A DNA stretch of 41,960 nucleotides from the NCBI RefSeq assembly GCF_002259755.1, contig NZ_MWWY01000023.1, positions 1-41,960 on the forward strand, in the 5' to 3' direction. The DNA comes from Bifidobacterium hapali. Lineage in GTDB: Bacteria; Actinomycetota; Actinomycetes; Actinomycetales; Bifidobacteriaceae. The notes below the pieces were generated by a model that saw nothing but the letters and a program-made list of their open reading frames with translations, was not told the origin of the DNA and ran no database searches. Position numbers and translations under genes: made by a program. Positions 16,488 through 25,350 of this stretch are shown here, piece after piece. Position 1 is the stretch's first letter. Every line of letters starts with the position of its first letter.

Positions 16488-18053
16488 ATGAGAAGAAACC
16501 CACTTGTACGCCGCATTGCCGCACTCACCGCAGCCATCACCATGCTGCTCCCCATATCAGCATGTTCCGCACTGCCCGGCGGCGCATCATCGAGCGGTGC
16601 AGTCGTATCCAAAGTATCCGACATCAAACGAGCTTCTTCACATGACCCAACCATCGCCAAAGACGGTGACACCTACTACATCTACGGCTCGCACCGCGCA
16701 TGGTACAAAAGCAAAGATCTCGTCAACTGGGAAACATTCAGCGACAACTTAAGCACCGACTTCAAAGACATCCTCGGCGACATCTGGGAAGAATGGCCCA
16801 AGCAACCCGCCAACTCCGATTTGACCGGCAATATGTGGGCGCCGGAAGTCGTGTACAACGAAACCATGAAAAAATGGTGCATGTACATGTCCGTCAATGG
16901 CACCAACTATAAGTCCGTGATCGTGCTGCTCACGGCAGATCATCTCGGCGGCGACTGGACGTACGTCGGACCGGTCGTCTACTCCGGATTCCGCACCGAT
17001 ACAATGGACAAAACCGACGTCGGCAAAGTACTCGGCACCAACGAAGTACCAACCCGTTACCTCTCCCCAGGCGACACTGAAATCAACGCAATCGACCCAA
17101 GCGTAGCAACCGACGACAACGGCGACATGTGGATGACATTCGGCTCATGGTTCGGCGGTCTGTGGATGTTCAAACTCGACCCAGCCACCGGATTGCGCGA
17201 CTACACAACCACCTACGAAACCGTGCCAGACAAGTCCGATCAGTACTACGGCGTCAAACTCGCCGGCGGTTACGGTAACTCCGGCGAAGGCTCGTATCTC
17301 GTGCACACCAACGGATACTGGTATCTGTTCGCATCTTACGGCGGATTACAGCAGACCGCAGGCTACCAGATGCGCATGTTCCGCTCCAAAGACATCACCG
17401 GACCGTACGTCGATCAGAACGGCAATCCGGCCGTATATACCAAGTCCGTCGCCAACAATTGGACGTCGGATATCGGTGTGCGACTCATGGCGTCAATCAA
17501 ATGGAGTGGCAACGATAACACCAACGTTGAAGTCGCGCAGGGCGGCAATTCGCTGCTCGTTGACGACGACGGCACCGTATATAACGTTTACCACACGCGA
17601 TTCTCCAACCGCGGCGAAGAACACGAAGTACGCGTACACGAGATGCTGTCCACCGCAGACGGATGGATTGTGGCCGCGCCGTACGAATACACCGGTGTAA
17701 AAGCCAATAAGAAAGGCTATGACAAGTCTGCACTCGCCGGCGACTACGAGCTGGTGACGCACACGCAAAATACGTTCTTCCAAGGTAAAACAAACATCGC
17801 CGACAAAGACAGCACCGATTACAAGGGTGTGGATGAGGCAGTGAATATCACGCTCAAGGACGACGGCACCGTAACCGGCGACCAGAGCGGTACGTGGAGC
17901 GTTGACGACGGCACGAATCAGATGAGCATTACTCTTGGCGACGTGACATATCAGGGCGCGTTCGACCAGCTGCCGCGCGACAAAGACCTCAAGAATGTGA
18001 TGACATTCTCCGCGATCGGCGGGAATGTATGCATTTGGGGTTCGCAGAAGTAA
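16488..18053 (+). CDS. Surface lipoprotein endo-alpha-1,5-L-arabinanase (GH43)
   Basis: A 521-residue enzyme. The N-terminus MRRNPLVRRIAALTAAITML leads to the lipobox ISAC, lipidated Cys26, so it is anchored outside the cell. The GH43 propeller shows Asp53 in SSHDPTIAKDG, MWAPEVVYN, Asp203 in INAIDPSVA and Glu267 in NSGEGSY, the endo-arabinanase arrangement. The last 90 residues (LAGDYELVTHTQ to IGGNVCIWGSQK) form the lipocalin-like C-terminal domain known from extracellular arabinanases. AAAGGAAG sits before the ATG at 16488; longer in-frame starts lie within the promoter. It should shorten arabinan outside the cell for import by the ABC system. A paralogue follows directly. Confidence 0.9.
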   Translation: MRRNPLVRRIAALTAAITMLLPISACSALPGGASSSGAVVSKVSDIKRASSHDPTIAKDGDTYYIYGSHRAWYKSKDLVNWETFSDNLSTDFKDILGDIWEEWPKQPANSDLTGNMWAPEVVYNETMKKWCMYMSVNGTNYKSVIVLLTADHLGGDWTYVGPVVYSGFRTDTMDKTDVGKVLGTNEVPTRYLSPGDTEINAIDPSVATDDNGDMWMTFGSWFGGLWMFKLDPATGLRDYTTTYETVPDKSDQYYGVKLAGGYGNSGEGSYLVHTNGYWYLFASYGGLQQTAGYQMRMFRSKDITGPYVDQNGNPAVYTKSVANNWTSDIGVRLMASIKWSGNDNTNVEVAQGGNSLLVDDDGTVYNVYHTRFSNRGEEHEVRVHEMLSTADGWIVAAPYEYTGVKANKKGYDKSALAGDYELVTHTQNTFFQGKTNIADKDSTDYKGVDEAVNITLKDDGTVTGDQSGTWSVDDGTNQMSITLGDVTYQGAFDQLPRDKDLKNVMTFSAIGGNVCIWGSQK

Positions 18054-18076
18054 GTGAGAGTCTGAAAGTGGACGAA

Positions 18077-19732
18077 ATGAACGAAATAAACGGGAATGGA
18101 GCGAGTAGCGAGCACTCCGCGAGCAATCTCATGCAGCCTCGTCATGCCAAGATTCACGATCCGGCGATTATTGAAGACCACGGCACATATTACATCGTTG
18201 GCACACACCGTCAATTCGCGCGTAGTACTGATCTCGTCAATTGGGAGCCGTTCGAAAACAATTTGACTCGCGACCCATACGCAGTACTTGGCGATATCTG
18301 GCAGGATTGGCCATGCCAGCCTGAAAACCCAGATCTGGCCGGCAATATGTGGGCGCCGGACGTGATATGGAATGAGGTCATGCGCAAATGGTGCATGTAC
18401 TTGTCCGTCAATGGACATGAGTATCGCTCGGTGATCGTGTTGCTCACAGCCGATCGACTTGATGGAGACTGGACGTACGTTGGTCCTGTTGTATACTCAG
18501 GCTTTTCACCGGATAATGTGGACCGCACCGACGTGCCTCGCGTGCTTGGTGAAGAGGCTGCACATGGTGATTTATCACGATATGCATCGTTGAAGAATAC
18601 CCGTATCAATGCGATTGATGCAGCGCCAATTCACTGCGAGCACGGCGAAATGTGGATGAGCGTCGGCTCATGGTTCGGCGGCATCTGGATGTTCAAGCTC
18701 GACCCAGCTACCGGTTTGCGCGACTATCGCGTACGCTACCCGCTCGTACCCGATGCAGCGGACCCGTACTACGGCGTTAAAGTAGCTGGTGGATACTGGA
18801 ATTCCGGCGAAGGCTCGTATTTCGTACGCCATAACGGCTGGTGGTATCTGTTCATGTCGTACGGTTGGCTCGGCCGCACCGGCGGATACCAAATCCGCTT
18901 GTTCCGCTCGAACAATCTCGTCGGACCATATGTCGATCAAAACGGTAATCCTGCGATTTCTAACGGTGAAATACCCGACAATTGCAGCAAAGACACTGGC
19001 ATTCGTCTCACATCATCAGTCTGCTGGAGCGGTGGCCCAGCAGACGAGCACAATATCGAAGTCTCACAAGGACACAACTCAGTCCTCACACGCAGCTCAG
19101 ATGGCCGGCTGTTCCTTGTCTATCACACGCGATTTGTCGGCCGTGATGAGAACGACTACGAATCACATATCCGTGAACTACTGCCGACCGCCGACGGATG
19201 GCTGGCCGCTGCGCCATATGAATACTGCGGTAGCGTTGCCATGCCGCCGTCAGCGAACAACGTCGGCGCGGTGACTGCCAGCCGATCGGCCGAGCAATTG
19301 GATGATCAGACTGTCGAATCGACCAGCGATCATCCAATCGAACTGGCCGGCGACTACGAACTCGTTCGCCACAATCCGCGCACATACTTCAACGGCGAGC
19401 GCAATGATGACGGATCATGGGTTGGCGTCAACCTGCCAGAAACGATCACATTGAAGCCGGACGGTCGCGTAACTAGCTGCAGTACAGTTGATTGTTCCGA
19501 TACGACAGATGCGTCGCGATTGGCTGATAGTGCGGTTTCTCGCGGATCATGGCGTTTACTCGGCGCAACCACGGCCGGCATACGCTGCTGTGACAGTGAT
19601 GTGGCGATCACGATTGACGGCATAACCTATACCGGCGTATTCGCCGTGCTGCCGCGCGAAACCGACGGCCGGCCGACGCTCACGTTCTCAGCAATCGGTG
19701 GCAACCGCGCCATCTGGGGCGCACGGAAGTAA
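18077..19732 (+). CDS. GH43 arabinanase paralogue without signal peptide
   Basis: A 551-residue protein colinear with its upstream neighbour. It has Asp28 in KIHDPAIIED, MWAPDVIWN, Asp181 in INAIDAAPI, Glu245 in NSGEGSYFV and the same C-terminal lipocalin-like domain ending IGGNRAIWGARK. It lacks a signal peptide and lipobox, so it is predicted to be cytoplasmic. An insertion of about 40 residues (about 395-430, Ala/Ser/Thr-rich) separates the propeller from the C-terminal domain. The start at 18077 lies 24 bp after the previous stop; its ribosome binding site is poor, and 18131 is an alternative. It arose by tandem duplication and probably acts on imported arabino-oligosaccharides. Exo activity is possible. 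Confidence 0.86.
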   Translation: MNEINGNGASSEHSASNLMQPRHAKIHDPAIIEDHGTYYIVGTHRQFARSTDLVNWEPFENNLTRDPYAVLGDIWQDWPCQPENPDLAGNMWAPDVIWNEVMRKWCMYLSVNGHEYRSVIVLLTADRLDGDWTYVGPVVYSGFSPDNVDRTDVPRVLGEEAAHGDLSRYASLKNTRINAIDAAPIHCEHGEMWMSVGSWFGGIWMFKLDPATGLRDYRVRYPLVPDAADPYYGVKVAGGYWNSGEGSYFVRHNGWWYLFMSYGWLGRTGGYQIRLFRSNNLVGPYVDQNGNPAISNGEIPDNCSKDTGIRLTSSVCWSGGPADEHNIEVSQGHNSVLTRSSDGRLFLVYHTRFVGRDENDYESHIRELLPTADGWLAAAPYEYCGSVAMPPSANNVGAVTASRSAEQLDDQTVESTSDHPIELAGDYELVRHNPRTYFNGERNDDGSWVGVNLPETITLKPDGRVTSCSTVDCSDTTDASRLADSAVSRGSWRLLGATTAGIRCCDSDVAITIDGITYTGVFAVLPRETDGRPTLTFSAIGGNRAIWGARK

Positions 19733-19756
19733 CAGGGCAATCGTCCTTCCCTTTCT

Positions 19757-19899
19757 GCTGAGTTACGGCCTTTCTCAGGCCCCGCAAAGGCCGTAACTCA
19801 GCGGGATCGTACGAAACGCGCTGAGTTACGGCCTTTTTAAGGGGCCAAGACGACCGTAACTCAGCAGAAACACAGAGATAGCGCTCAGTTACGGTCGTC
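19757..19899. repeat. Type-C palindrome cluster (CTGAGTTACGGCC family)
   Basis: Five related arms: GCTGAGTTACGGCCTTT at 19757-19773 pairs with its complement at 19786-19802; GCTGAGTTACGGCCTTTTT (19820-19838) faces GACGACCGTAACTCAGC (19849-19865); a further arm GCTCAGTTACGGTCGTC is at 19883-19899. The first hairpin, 25 bp past the arabinanase stop, may also terminate its transcript. The AGTTACG core is shared with type-A arms. Confidence 0.8.
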
Positions 19900-19985
19900 A
19901 TAGTCGTCACGGTCGCCACGGTCGTCAACGAATACCAAAACGGTCGTGCACGGGCACGGCTCGCGTTCGTCATCTGCTCGATGTT

Positions 19986-20560
19986 ATGGGCGCAACTGAC
20001 TACGACGATATACTCGTCGCCGGGTCCGAGCCACCGCTAGGTCAACCAAACAAAGAATACAGCGCGCAAATCGACCCGATCGCCGCACGCAAACTACTCA
20101 CCGACTACGCGCTCTCGCTGTGGCAAGTACCGCGCAACACATACGTCAATGTCTCGTATCGACCGCCGAACTAGCCGCATACGTGCGATCATTCGGCGAG
20201 CTGAGGGCATACTGCCTCGGCGACTCGCCACTAGTGAGCTTGACCGCATTACTCACACCGTGGGATACCGCACCAGCGTCAAGTCAGTGAATGACAATTA
20301 CGCGACCGACACGGGATTCCGACAGCACGCCGACCGACGCACTGCCAGTAAGCGAGCAAAGTGCACAAGCCAGGCGCGGTATCCACGTCATCGGTATTTG
20401 GCTGCAGGCTGCGTTCAACTCATTCCGTACGCCGCTGATTTTCGCGGCCGCCATTGTGATCGTGGCAGAGACGGGGATACTGCTCGGTGCAATTTCGTTG
20501 CTTGAATGGGTATTTCTCGGTGAGGATGATACTGTGGACGACAATTCTGAGGGCGACTGA
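19986..20560 (+). pseudogene. Possible decayed gene of unknown family
   Basis: Frame 1 from ATG 19986 reads MGATDYDDILVAGSEPPLGQ and on to TYVNV, with sensible amino-acid composition, then stops at 20172. A different frame over about 20150-20287 reads STAELAAYVRSFGELRAYCL and DSPLVSLTALLTPWDTAP, also protein-like, as if after a frameshift. A third frame (20291-20560) carries a likely membrane helix, FAAAIVIVAETGILLGAISL, and an acidic tail. Together these may be one broken gene for a small membrane protein. I do not recognise the family, and chance is not excluded. Confidence 0.35.
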
Positions 20561-20632
20561 GATAGCGACAAGAACGAGTCTTACTGATTGCTTGCTTGTT
20601 TCTAGTTTTCTATAGTTTTTACTGTTAAAAAT

Positions 20633-20708
20633 GTATATCCTTCCATTTTTAACATGTTAAAAGTGTAGTAACATACATTTTTAACATGTTAAAAATGGAA
20701 GGATATAC
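20633..20708. promoter_or_regulatory. Nested 30-bp inverted repeat before the second ATPase gene
   Basis: The arms 20633-20662 and 20679-20708 are perfect reverse complements, with a 16-nt loop. Each arm contains the palindrome TTTTAACATGTTAAAA (20647-20662 and 20679-20694), so there are two identical operators 32 bp apart. The right arm also contains GGAAGGA, the likely ribosome binding site of the gene starting at 20715. Both DNA-level repression and mRNA hairpin control are possible. Confidence 0.75.
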
Positions 20709-20714
20709 GCACGT

Positions 20715-22034
20715 ATGCGCAGGCTCATCGACGACCAGCTTGATGCATGGAACAATTCCACTCATCGTAAGCCACTCGTATTGTTCGGTGCGAGACAGGT
20801 TGGCAAGACGTATGCCATCACCCACTTCGCGAAACGTTCGTTTGCCAATATGGCATACGTTGATTTTTCTCGCGACGAACAAGCTAGCGCAATATTCGAT
20901 GCGTCAATTGCCCCAGCAGACCTTATTCATGGCCTTGAAAGCCTGCTACGCATGGAAATCAATGCCGAACACACGTTGATCGTATTAGACGAGATCCAGT
21001 TGTGCGAGCGAGCCTTAACATCTCTCAAATACTTTTGCGATGATGCTCCTCAATACCATGTCATCGCGGCTGGAAGTCTACTCGGTGTCAAAGTTAATCG
21101 CAGCAAATACTCATTCCCAGTAGGCAAAGTCGATATGCTCACGTTGCATCCCATGAATTTTGAGGAATACTTGTGGGCTACAAACGAACAGCGTCTCGCA
21201 GATGATATTCGTCAAGCATTCACACAACCAGATCGTCCGTTTACACTCCATGATCGAGCAATGGATTTAATCCGCGAATACATGCTTATTGGCGGTATGC
21301 CAGAACCAGTCAACGCATACGTGAACACTGATCACACGTTACAATACGCGCGCACACTGCAGCGCAACATCATTACCGCATACATTGCTGATATGGCTAA
21401 ATACTCTTCAGCACGCGAAACTCAACGCATTGTCGAAGCATGGAATAGTATTCCCCGCCAACTCGCCAAAGAAAATCATAAGTTTCAATATAAAACCATT
21501 CGCCCGGGCGGCCGCGCCAACGCTTATCAAGGAGCACTAGCATGGCTCGTATCAGCAGGAATCATCACCCGTCTTACACAAGTAAGCGAACCAGTCACAC
21601 CGCTCAAAGCATTCGAAGACTCATCCGCATTCAAAATATACATGGCAGATACTGGACTTCTGTCGTGCGACTATGACATCACCCCGACTGATCTCATACC
21701 AGCCGACAACAAAGCATCCGCGTTCCGAGGCGCGCTTAACGAAAATTATGTGCTCCAACAACTCACCGCAGCCGAAATTCCCACATATTATTGGGGAACT
21801 CTCAACCGTGGCGAAGTGGAATTCATCGCACGCGACCATGACGGGAACGTAATACCTATCGAAGTCAAATCTGGACACAACGTCACCGCACGCAGCCTCA
21901 CGGCCTACCGAAGCAAATATCAACCCGCCTACGCTATACGACTGAGTGCAAAAAACTTCGGTATAGAAGGCGATCTACGAAGCGTGCCATTATATGCGGC
22001 TTGGGTACTCGCTGAACACATGCAGCACTCATGA
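20715..22034 (+). CDS. AAA_14 ATPase with DUF4143 / PD-(D/E)XK-like C-terminus (second copy)
   Basis: A 439-residue relative of the protein at 4624-5988. Walker A GARQVGKT is at about residues 25-32, Walker B LIVLDE at about 88-93, then IQLCERALTSLKYF. DUF4143-type segments REYMLIGGMPEPV and ADTGLLSCD follow. The C-terminus shows EVEFIARD (about 367-374) and PIEVKSG (381-387), the E...EVK pattern of PD-(D/E)XK folds. Biochemical role of the family is unknown. The ATG at 20715 is 12 bp after GGAAGG. It is single and flanked by repeats on both sides, with its own elaborate operator, unrelated in sequence to that of the first copy. Confidence 0.88.
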   Translation: MRRLIDDQLDAWNNSTHRKPLVLFGARQVGKTYAITHFAKRSFANMAYVDFSRDEQASAIFDASIAPADLIHGLESLLRMEINAEHTLIVLDEIQLCERALTSLKYFCDDAPQYHVIAAGSLLGVKVNRSKYSFPVGKVDMLTLHPMNFEEYLWATNEQRLADDIRQAFTQPDRPFTLHDRAMDLIREYMLIGGMPEPVNAYVNTDHTLQYARTLQRNIITAYIADMAKYSSARETQRIVEAWNSIPRQLAKENHKFQYKTIRPGGRANAYQGALAWLVSAGIITRLTQVSEPVTPLKAFEDSSAFKIYMADTGLLSCDYDITPTDLIPADNKASAFRGALNENYVLQQLTAAEIPTYYWGTLNRGEVEFIARDHDGNVIPIEVKSGHNVTARSLTAYRSKYQPAYAIRLSAKNFGIEGDLRSVPLYAAWVLAEHMQHS

Positions 22035-22038
22035 CCTT

Positions 22039-22077
22039 TGTATCTATGATCTGTATCTATGATCTGTATCTATGATC
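22039..22077. repeat. Three tandem 13-bp repeats
   Basis: TGTATCTATGATC occurs three times head to tail at 22039-22051, 22052-22064 and 22065-22077 with no mismatch. It starts just after the ATPase stop. A slippage-prone microsatellite-like array; no function is evident. Confidence 0.85.
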
Positions 22078-22151
22078 GAACAGTTCGCCAACCAGCTGCC
22101 GACTGAATCATTTTTCTCTTTGTGACTGCGAGTCTCTCGCGCAATACAAAA

Positions 22152-22172
22152 CTTGCGCCGAATACACTCAAG
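22152..22172. promoter_or_regulatory. HAIR-like element upstream of hsp20
   Basis: CTTGCGC-N7-ACTCAAG at 22152-22172 matches the actinobacterial HspR operator (HAIR, CTTGAGT-N7-ACTCAAG) with a perfect right arm and two mismatches in the left. It lies 210 bp before the hsp20 start, within a 349-bp gap that otherwise shows no gene. HspR control is inferred. Confidence 0.5.
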
Positions 22173-22383
22173 TTTTTCACTGTGGGTAAAACTGGGGAAT
22201 GCTTTGCTGACTGCGCCTATTGTGTGGGGTGAAAGGACAAGGCAGGAGCTCCGAGAGGGGTTCCGGGAGCGGTTACGATAACCGGTTGGCCGATCAAGAG
22301 TTCGCCAAGTAGCGAGCTTGCAAGAGGCTGGCTGGCGAGCCAAGCCGCTTCACTCCACGCATATTGTGTTAGGAGTACCGATT

Positions 22384-22842
22384 ATGGCTATGCTTCCGGC
22401 TTTGATGAATGATACGATGTTCTCCGATCTGTTTGATGACCCGTTCTTTGAGGGTTGGCGCAGCACGGATAATGGTTCGTCCGCTGCTGTGATGCCGGCA
22501 AACATGATGTCGACGGATGTGCGTGAGACTGAGAACGCATATGACGTTGATATTGATATGCCGGGGTTTGATAAGAGCGATATTAAGCTTGAGCTGAACA
22601 ACGGTTATCTGACCGTGTCGGCTCACAAGGATGAGAACCACGACGACAAGGCACAAGACGGCAAGTGGCTGCGTCGCGAACGTTATATCGGCACTTGCTC
22701 GCGTAGCTTCTACGTTGGCGAGGATGTCAAGGAGACTGACATTCACGCCTCGTACAAGAACGGCACGTTGTGCATTCAGGTGCCGAAGATGCAGGCTCAA
22801 CCGCAGGTTGAGGCCAAGCATCAGATTGCCATCGAAGGCTGA
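22384..22842 (+). CDS. hsp20: Small heat-shock protein Hsp20
   Basis: A 152-residue ATP-independent chaperone that binds unfolding proteins in the cytoplasm. The N-terminal arm (MAMLPALMNDTMFSDLFDDP) is followed by an alpha-crystallin domain from about residue 40 to 140: ENAYDVDIDMPGFDKSDIKL, LTVSAHKDEN, RSFYVGEDVKETDI, then the strand GTLCIQVPK. TAGGAG lies 8 bp before the ATG at 22384; the upstream in-frame ATG at 22318 lacks a ribosome binding site. It is monocistronic, with a strong terminator at 23014-23056 and a HAIR-like element upstream, suggesting heat-shock control. Confidence 0.94.
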   Translation: MAMLPALMNDTMFSDLFDDPFFEGWRSTDNGSSAAVMPANMMSTDVRETENAYDVDIDMPGFDKSDIKLELNNGYLTVSAHKDENHDDKAQDGKWLRRERYIGTCSRSFYVGEDVKETDIHASYKNGTLCIQVPKMQAQPQVEAKHQIAIEG

Positions 22843-23013
22843 ATGAGGTCAGTTTGGTTCTCTGATCAGCCGAGCGCTGGCTGAATCAGTTGCGACTGTT
22901 TTCTCACGTCGCCTGATGGGCATTGTCCGCACGTGTGACCGTTCCGCGATTGCATGATCGCGGAGCCTGCCAGACGACGCGGAAACATGTAAGCCAACTA
23001 ATAGCGAACACAA

Positions 23014-23056
23014 GGGGTGTTGGACGGTCATCATCAACCGTCCAACACCCCTTTTT
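23014..23056 (+). terminator. Intrinsic terminator downstream of hsp20
   Basis: GGGGTGTTGGACGGT (23014-23028) pairs perfectly with ACCGTCCAACACCCC (23037-23051), followed by TTTTT. It stands 170 bp past the hsp20 stop. Confidence 0.85.
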
Positions 23057-23103
23057 GTTGCCTATTCCCCACCAATCACCCGGTCTTAGTCACCAAACAC
23101 TTA

Positions 23104-23214
23104 GTGGCGGTTTTTGCTCGCTAAGCACCTCCCCAGTGAGCAATATCCGCCACTACTCATGTCTCGTGGCGGTTTTTGCTCACTGAGTGGCGCTCAGTGA
23201 GCAAAAACCGCCAC
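23104..23214. repeat. Two type-B palindromes, copies 2 and 3
   Basis: Copy 2 spans 23104-23153 with imperfect arms. Copy 3 is a perfect 22-bp palindrome, arms 23166-23187 and 23193-23214, beginning GTGGCGGTTTTTGCTCACTG, with the 5-nt loop TGGCG. They lie in the 918-bp gene-free stretch between hsp20 and rplI. Confidence 0.85.
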
Positions 23215-23303
23215 GCACAGGCTGATGCTCACCGGACCATCACGCAATCGACGCAACCATCACGCAACCATCGCACGGCCATCGCACAATCGCCGCAAAA
23301 ACG

Positions 23304-23409
23304 AGCGTAACTGCGCGCAATCTGCATACGCGCGCGCAGTTACGCTCGTTTTTGGCGTCATTTTCAAGCGTAACTGCGCGCAGGTGTCGTAAATGCGCGC
23401 AGTTACGCT
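23304..23409. repeat. Type-A composite palindrome, copy 3 (106 bp)
   Basis: Arms at 23304-23319 / 23331-23346 and 23367-23382 / 23394-23409, again with 11-nt loops and a 20-nt linker. The arms are conserved (AGCGTAACTGCGCGCA) while loops ATCTGCATACG and GGTGTCGTAAA differ from the other copies. Confidence 0.9.
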
Positions 23410-23549
23410 TGAAATCACGGTTGAAATCACCGGTAGCAACCAACAAGAACCGATCACAACCACCGTTTACAGGGAATAAGCGAAAGCAAGCGAAAGCACG
23501 GTTCCAACAATTGCGCGACACGCCGATACGCAGACGGTGGTACAACACA

Positions 23550-23590
23550 AAAAAGCCCTGCCACGTACGGATACAAACCGTACGTGGCAG
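23550..23590 (-). terminator. Intrinsic terminator of the rpsF-ssb-rpsR-rplI operon
   Basis: CTGCCACGTACGG (23558-23570) and CCGTACGTGGCAG (23578-23590) form a 13-bp stem. On the minus strand it is followed by GGGCTTTTTT, a typical terminator tail, 170 bp beyond the rplI stop. Confidence 0.85.
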
Positions 23591-23760
23591 AGCATAATGC
23601 TTAAGCTCAGACTGTTATATATGGTGCTATATGGTGCCTGATGCGATACCTGCGTCAAGCAGGCAATCAGGCGTCAGTCTGGATATCCCGGCCGACTAAC
23701 GACAGGTAACAGCAACAGCAGTCACCGTCACCACAGCCGCGAGTCACGGCCGGAACAGGG

Positions 23761-24207
23761 TCACTCGGCGACGACCTTCACGAAGAAGGACGCAGTGATC
23801 TCCGGGTGCAGAACAACCTTGGCCGGGAAGTCGCCGGTGGTCTTGATCGGCTCAACCTCGATGTTCTTCGGGTTGACAGCAGCCTTGTCAGACAGAGCGA
23901 TAGCGATCTTGTCGGCAGAGATACCACCGAACAGCTTGCCGGACTCGGAAACCTTAGCAGCAATCTCGATCGTGGTGCCCTCGATGAGGTTCTTAGCAGC
24001 GACAGCCTCTTCACGGGTTGCCACAGCCTTGGCCAGACGAGCACGCTTCATCGCTTCGACCTGCGCAGCAGCGCCCTTGGTCCATGCGAAGGCGAGGCCC
24101 TGCGGGATCAGGTAGTTGCGAGCGTAGCCGGACTTGACCTCAACAACGTCACCAGAGTGGCCGAGGTTGGAAACGGTATCGGTGAGAATAACCTTGGTGT
24201 TAGCCAT
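23761..24207 (-). CDS. rplI: 50S ribosomal protein L9
   Basis: A 148-residue ribosomal protein that binds domain V of 23S rRNA and helps hold reading frame. The N-terminal globular domain reads [39 protein letters not shown]; then a long helix (about 40-75) and a C-terminal domain with SGKLFGGIS. Normal length. AGGAGGTAAAGG precedes the ATG. It is the last gene of the conserved rpsF-ssb-rpsR-rplI operon, 18 bp after rpsR. Confidence 0.98.
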   Translation of the reverse strand: MANTKVILTDTVSNLGHSGDVVEVKSGYARNYLIPQGLAFAWTKGAAAQVEAMKRARLAKAVATREEAVAAKNLIEGTTIEIAAKVSESGKLFGGISADKIAIALSDKAAVNPKNIEVEPIKTTGDFPAKVVLHPEITASFFVKVVAE

Positions 24208-24225
24208 ATTCCTTTACCTCCTCGA

Positions 24226-24474
24226 TCAGCGGCCGGAAGTGGCGTACGGCAGCAGAGCCATCTCGCGGGCGTTCTTGATCGCCTTTGAGATCTCACGCTG
24301 TTCCTGAACAGTCACACCAGTGATGCGACGAGAACGGATCTTGCCACGATCGGAGATGAACTTGCGCAGCAGCGCAACATCCTTGTAATCGATCTCGGTG
24401 ATCTTAGCAGCCTTCAGTGGGTTCGGCTTCTTCTTAAACGGCTTGACCGGCGGTTGCGGCCTCTTGCGGGACAT
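24226..24474 (-). CDS. rpsR: 30S ribosomal protein S18
   Basis: An 82-residue protein of the small-subunit platform that pairs with S6. Family motifs are [20 protein letters not shown] and [20 protein letters not shown]; the tail ALLPY is typical. There is no cysteine pair, so this is the zinc-independent form. AAGGAGA precedes the ATG. Located between ssb and rplI as in most bacteria. Confidence 0.97.
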   Translation of the reverse strand: MSRKRPQPPVKPFKKKPNPLKAAKITEIDYKDVALLRKFISDRGKIRSRRITGVTVQEQREISKAIKNAREMALLPYATSGR

Positions 24475-24543
24475 GATGTTCTCCTTAAAACGTTAGGTTA
24501 ATTCGCTTCGTGAGCGGCACGTTGCGTTACGCAACAGAAAAGA

Positions 24544-25251
24544 TCAGAATTCTGGCTCGTCAGAGTTCCCGCCGAAATCGGAGCTACCTCCGAACGTCGA
24601 GAACCCACTGTTTGCAGACGCGTCCGACGACCACGGATCGGTCACGGGAGCTTGCTGCGCAGCAGGCGCAGTCGCGGGCATGCCAGCAGATTGCATCGGC
24701 TGCATCGAAGCCGGAGCCTGACCAGCAGACGCACCACCGGCATATCCGGCACCACCGGAATAACCGCCGTTGCCGCCAGCGTACCCAGCACCAGCACCAC
24801 CAGCGTATCCGCCAGCAGCCTGACCAGCAGACGCGCCACCGTTAAATCCGCCCTGACCACGGCCAGCGAATCCGCCTTGACCGTTGTTCGACGTACGAGT
24901 TACTTGCGCGGTGGCATACCGCAGCGACGGACCGATCTCGTCCACAGTCATTTCGACCACGGTACGATTCGAGCCATCCTGGGCCTGATACGAGCGCTGC
25001 TGCAAACGGCCCTGAGCGATCACGCGCATGCCTTTAGTCAGGGTTTGTGCACAGTGATCGGCCAGATCACGCCATGCGGAACAGCGCATGAACAGCGCCG
25101 GACCGTCCTCAAATTGGCCGGACTGGCGGTTGAACGTGCGCGGTGTCGAGGCGATAGTGAAGCTCGCGACAGTCGCGCCGGAGCCGATAGTACGCAGCTC
25201 AGGATCGGACGTGAGGTTGCCGACCACGGTGATGATCGTTTCGCCTGCCAT
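24544..25251 (-). CDS. ssb: Single-stranded DNA-binding protein
   Basis: A 235-residue homotetrameric DNA-binding protein for replication and repair. The OB fold occupies residues 1-112 ([60 protein letters not shown]). A long Gly/Ala/Gln-rich disordered linker (about 120-210) follows. The conserved acidic tip usually ending in IPF reads DEPEF here, a reduced but recognisable version of the protein-interaction tail. GAAGG lies upstream of the ATG. It is co-transcribed with rpsF and rpsR. Confidence 0.96.
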   Translation of the reverse strand: MAGETIITVVGNLTSDPELRTIGSGATVASFTIASTPRTFNRQSGQFEDGPALFMRCSAWRDLADHCAQTLTKGMRVIAQGRLQQRSYQAQDGSNRTVVEMTVDEIGPSLRYATAQVTRTSNNGQGGFAGRGQGGFNGGASAGQAAGGYAGGAGAGYAGGNGGYSGGAGYAGGASAGQAPASMQPMQSAGMPATAPAAQQAPVTDPWSSDASANSGFSTFGGSSDFGGNSDEPEF

Positions 25252-25350
25252 GACGTTACCTTCTTACTTACTCACGTTACTTACGCGTGAATGTGTCAAC
25301 GTGTAAATGTGTGCAATGTGCTCACGGTTCAGCTATTGCTGAGGGAAGCT

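Noticed and set aside
22300..22318. ClgR-type site (TTCGCCAAGTAGCGA) before hsp20
   Set aside because: The spacing between half sites is six rather than the five expected, and only one such site is present.
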